Positions 62,311-64,000 of a stretch of 64,000 bases of DNA are shown in pieces. The notes under the pieces were generated by a model, which saw only the letters and a program-made list of their open reading frames with translations, had not been told where the DNA came from and made no database searches. The translations under genes were made by a program, and so were the position numbers. This stretch comes from JBELHR01 sp042091275 (GTDB taxonomy: Bacteria; Bacteroidota; Bacteroidia; Flavobacteriales; Flavobacteriaceae): the NCBI GenBank assembly GCA_042091275.1, contig JBELHR010000009.1, positions 1 to 64,000 of the forward strand, in the 5' to 3' direction. Position 1 is the stretch's first letter. Every line of letters begins with the position of its first letter.

Positions 62311-62400
62311 GTTGAAAAATTTTAATTTAAAGAATCTAAATTCCTGCTTTATCTCGGAGAGAAATCATCCTATAGCCGCGAAATTAACAATAAAATTTGA

Positions 62401-62408
62401 TAAATTTG
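62401..62408 (+). promoter_or_regulatory. -7 element (TAAATTTG) for the gap-interrupted gene at 62430
   Basis: An exact TAnnTTTG match 21 bases before ATG 62430. Confidence 0.45.
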
Positions 62409-62429
62409 AGAGGACCTAATTAAAACCTA

Positions 62430-62686
62430 ATGAGAAAACTACTATTTCAAANNNNNNNNNNNNNNNNNNNNNNNNNNNNNNNNNNNNNNNNNNNNNNNNN
62501 NNNNNNNNNNNNNNNNNNNNNNNNNNNNNNNNNNNNNNNNNNNNNNNNNNNAAAGGAGAAAACAAAGCAATAGTTGTAGAAGATGCTGGACAAATCGCTA
62601 TGATGCAGGCAAATATTAGCCTGACAAAAAACATGTCAGAAGAAGTTCTAAAAGCCTTGAGCGATTATATCCTTTCTGTGGAGTAA
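62430..62686 (+). CDS. Unidentified gene interrupted by an assembly gap
   Basis: Only MRKLLFQ is visible before the gap. After it, an open frame encodes 44 residues (KGENKAIVVEDAGQIAMMQA, then NMSEEVLKALSDYILSVE) and stops at TAA 62684-62686. I assume one gene because a promoter precedes the first part and no second start is visible, but two genes are possible. The start MRKLLFQ could begin a signal peptide. No family is recognised. Confidence 0.45.
62452..62551. other. Assembly gap (100 N)
   Basis: The flanks show no meaningful overlap, so sequence of unknown length is missing inside the gene starting at 62430. Confidence 0.95.
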
Positions 62687-62724
62687 TTTTGATTTGGTCA
62701 GAGCATTTTTTTAAAGAAAACTGT

Positions 62725-62732
62725 ACCTTTGC
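62725..62732 (+). promoter_or_regulatory. -7 element (TACCTTTG) for the RlmD-like gene
   Basis: An exact TAnnTTTG match that ends 4 bases before ATG 62737, implying a leaderless or near-leaderless message. Confidence 0.5.
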
Positions 62733-62736
62733 CGCA

Positions 62737-64000
62737 TGGGTAGAAAGAAAAAACCACAAATTTTTGAAGGATTAGAAGTTTTTGATGCAGCAGCGAGAGG
62801 TAAAGCTGTGGCTAAAGCTCCAGATGGAAGAGTTGTATTTTTAAACAATGCGGTTCCCGGTGATGTTGTAGACGTTCAAACCGGTAAAAAGAGAAAAGCC
62901 TTTTACGAAGGTAAAGTGACGAACTTCCAAAAACTTTCCGACAAGAGAACGGAAGTAGCATGCGAACACTTTGAATATTGTGGTGGTTGTAAATGGCAAA
63001 ACATGTCCTACGACTGGCAATTGCACTATAAACAAGAAGAGGTCACAAACAATCTTATCAGAATTGGTCATTTAGATCTTCCTGAGGTGGAATCTATTCT
63101 TCCCTGTGAGGAAACCTATTTTTATCGCAATAAAATGGAGTTTTCTTTTTCCGCGAATCGTTGGTTAACACCAGAAGAAATTGACTCTGGACAAGAAGAT
63201 TTGGGATCTAGAAATGCTTTGGGATTCCATATTTCAGGAATGTGGGACAAAATTCTCGATATTCAAAAATGTCACTTACAAGAGGACCCGTCGAATGCCT
63301 TGCGAAATGAAATGAGAGCATTCGCTGAGAACAACAATATCAGTTTTTACAATCCAAGAACTCAAGAAGGTTTTTTGAGGACTATGATGATTCGTATTGC
63401 ATCGACTGGAGAAATAATGGTTGTTATGCAGTTTTTTGAAAACGATAAGAATTCGATTCAAAAAGTAATGAACCACCTTAAAAACAATTTCCCACAAATA
63501 ACCTCTCTTCAGTATACGGTCAATTCCAAAGGAAATGACAGTATTTACGATCAAAAGATAATTTGTTTTGATGGTAGAGATCATATATTTGAAGAAATGG
63601 AGGGGCTAAAATTTAAAATTAACGCAAAATCTTTCTATCAAACAAACTCAAAGCAGGCCTACGAACTTTATAAACTCACCAGAGACTTCGCAAATTTAAG
63701 TGGAGAAGAATTGGTCTATGACCTCTACACAGGTACGGGAACAATAGCTCAGTTTGTATCCAAAAAAGCAAAAAAGGTAGTTGGAGTAGAATCTGTACCA
63801 GAGGCTATTGCCGATGCAAAATCCAATGCCAAAAACAACCAAATAGAAAACGCTTCGTTTTTTGTCGGTGATATGAAGGATGTATTTACCGATGCTTTTA
63901 TTCGAGAACACGGACATCCCGATGTGATCATAACAGACCCTCCTAGAGATGGAATGCATAAAAAAGTAGTTGAGCAACTACTAAAAATCAAAGCAGAACG
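62737..64000 (+). CDS. rlmD: 23S rRNA (uracil-5-)-methyltransferase RlmD/RumA family (3' end outside window)
   Basis: At least 421 residues, still open at the window end. An N-terminal TRAM domain (about 10-65: VFDAAARGKAVAKAPDGRVV, NNAVPGDVVDVQ) is followed by the 4Fe-4S cysteine cluster CEHFEYCGGCKWQNM (third to last ligands spaced as in RumA). The catalytic methyltransferase domain contains FYQTNSKQAYELY, VYDLYTGTGTIAQFV (SAM-binding), GVESVPEAIADAKSNA and TDPPRDGMHKKVV. It makes m5U in rRNA or possibly tRNA. The exact target (U1939 or U747, or TrmA-like U54) cannot be fixed from sequence. Confidence 0.9.

Overview
The window is an AT-rich chromosomal stretch from a member of the Bacteroidota, almost certainly class Flavobacteriia and probably a gliding or marine type. 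The evidence is of several kinds. Many genes are preceded by the Bacteroidota -7 element TAnnTTTG, often very close to the ATG. There is a type IX secretion (T9SS type B) giant surface protein, the rpmB-rpmG-DUF4295-ftsY block, a menaquinone cluster, BshC (bacillithiol), DUF5916 and FAS1 lipoproteins, and a pair of PLP enzymes resembling the sulfonolipid (capnine) pathway. It is a draft assembly with three 100-N gaps (3930-4029, 22181-22280, 62452-62551). The first is an artefact: the flanks carry the same 55 bp, and collapsing it restores one intact FUSC-family gene. I see no rRNA, tRNA, CRISPR array, insertion sequence or prophage.

Layout. 1-6.9 kb: envelope functions (FAS1 lipoprotein, GNAT acetyltransferase, Omp85-like barrel, FUSC membrane protein, a CLC transporter with CLC-F-like motifs, a coiled-coil lipoprotein). 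6.9-10.2 kb: bshC, ftsY, DUF4295, rpmG, rpmB on the minus strand. 10.3-18.0 kb: a compact DNA-damage block. A LexA-like XRE/S24 repressor and an exonuclease-GIY-YIG fusion face dnaE2-like polymerase, dinB and cinA, and a palindromic operator sits between the two divergent promoters. 18.1-25.9 kb: ctaA, then menB with an FAA hydrolase, a degenerate esterase, a gap-truncated exported protein, and menI-menF-menD with an S1-domain gene. 26.0-28.3 kb: pRiA4b ORF-3-like protein and an ABC-2 transporter. 28.5-38.1 kb: one 3213-residue T9SS cargo built from about two dozen Cys/Asp-rich modules. It holds a ~1.5 kb tandem super-repeat in which 689 bp are identical between the copies. 38.1-40.4 kb: uvrB and a structured intergenic region. 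40.4-49.9 kb: sucC, DUF5916 protein, LolD-type ATPase, MTA/SAH nucleosidase, a dihydroorotase homologue lacking metal ligands, an esterase, a PhnP-like hydrolase and a conserved unknown. 50-56.5 kb: ECF sigma operon, YbiT-type ABC-F protein, thioredoxin-fold lipoprotein, DEAD-box helicase. 56.6-64 kb: putative sulfonolipid enzymes, oligopeptidase B, ornithine aminotransferase with a four-Cys insertion, a gap-interrupted gene, and an rlmD-like rRNA methyltransferase running off the end.

The most coherent system is the damage-response block at 10.3-18.0 kb. It combines a self-cleavable repressor (Ala-Gly site, Ser/Lys dyad), its likely operator, two translesion-type polymerases in a one-base-gap operon, and a nuclease that joins proofreading-type and UvrC-type domains. 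Other points worth attention are the recently homogenised repeat in the giant adhesin-like protein, the candidate structured RNA after uvrB, and several homologues of enzymes that have lost catalytic residues.
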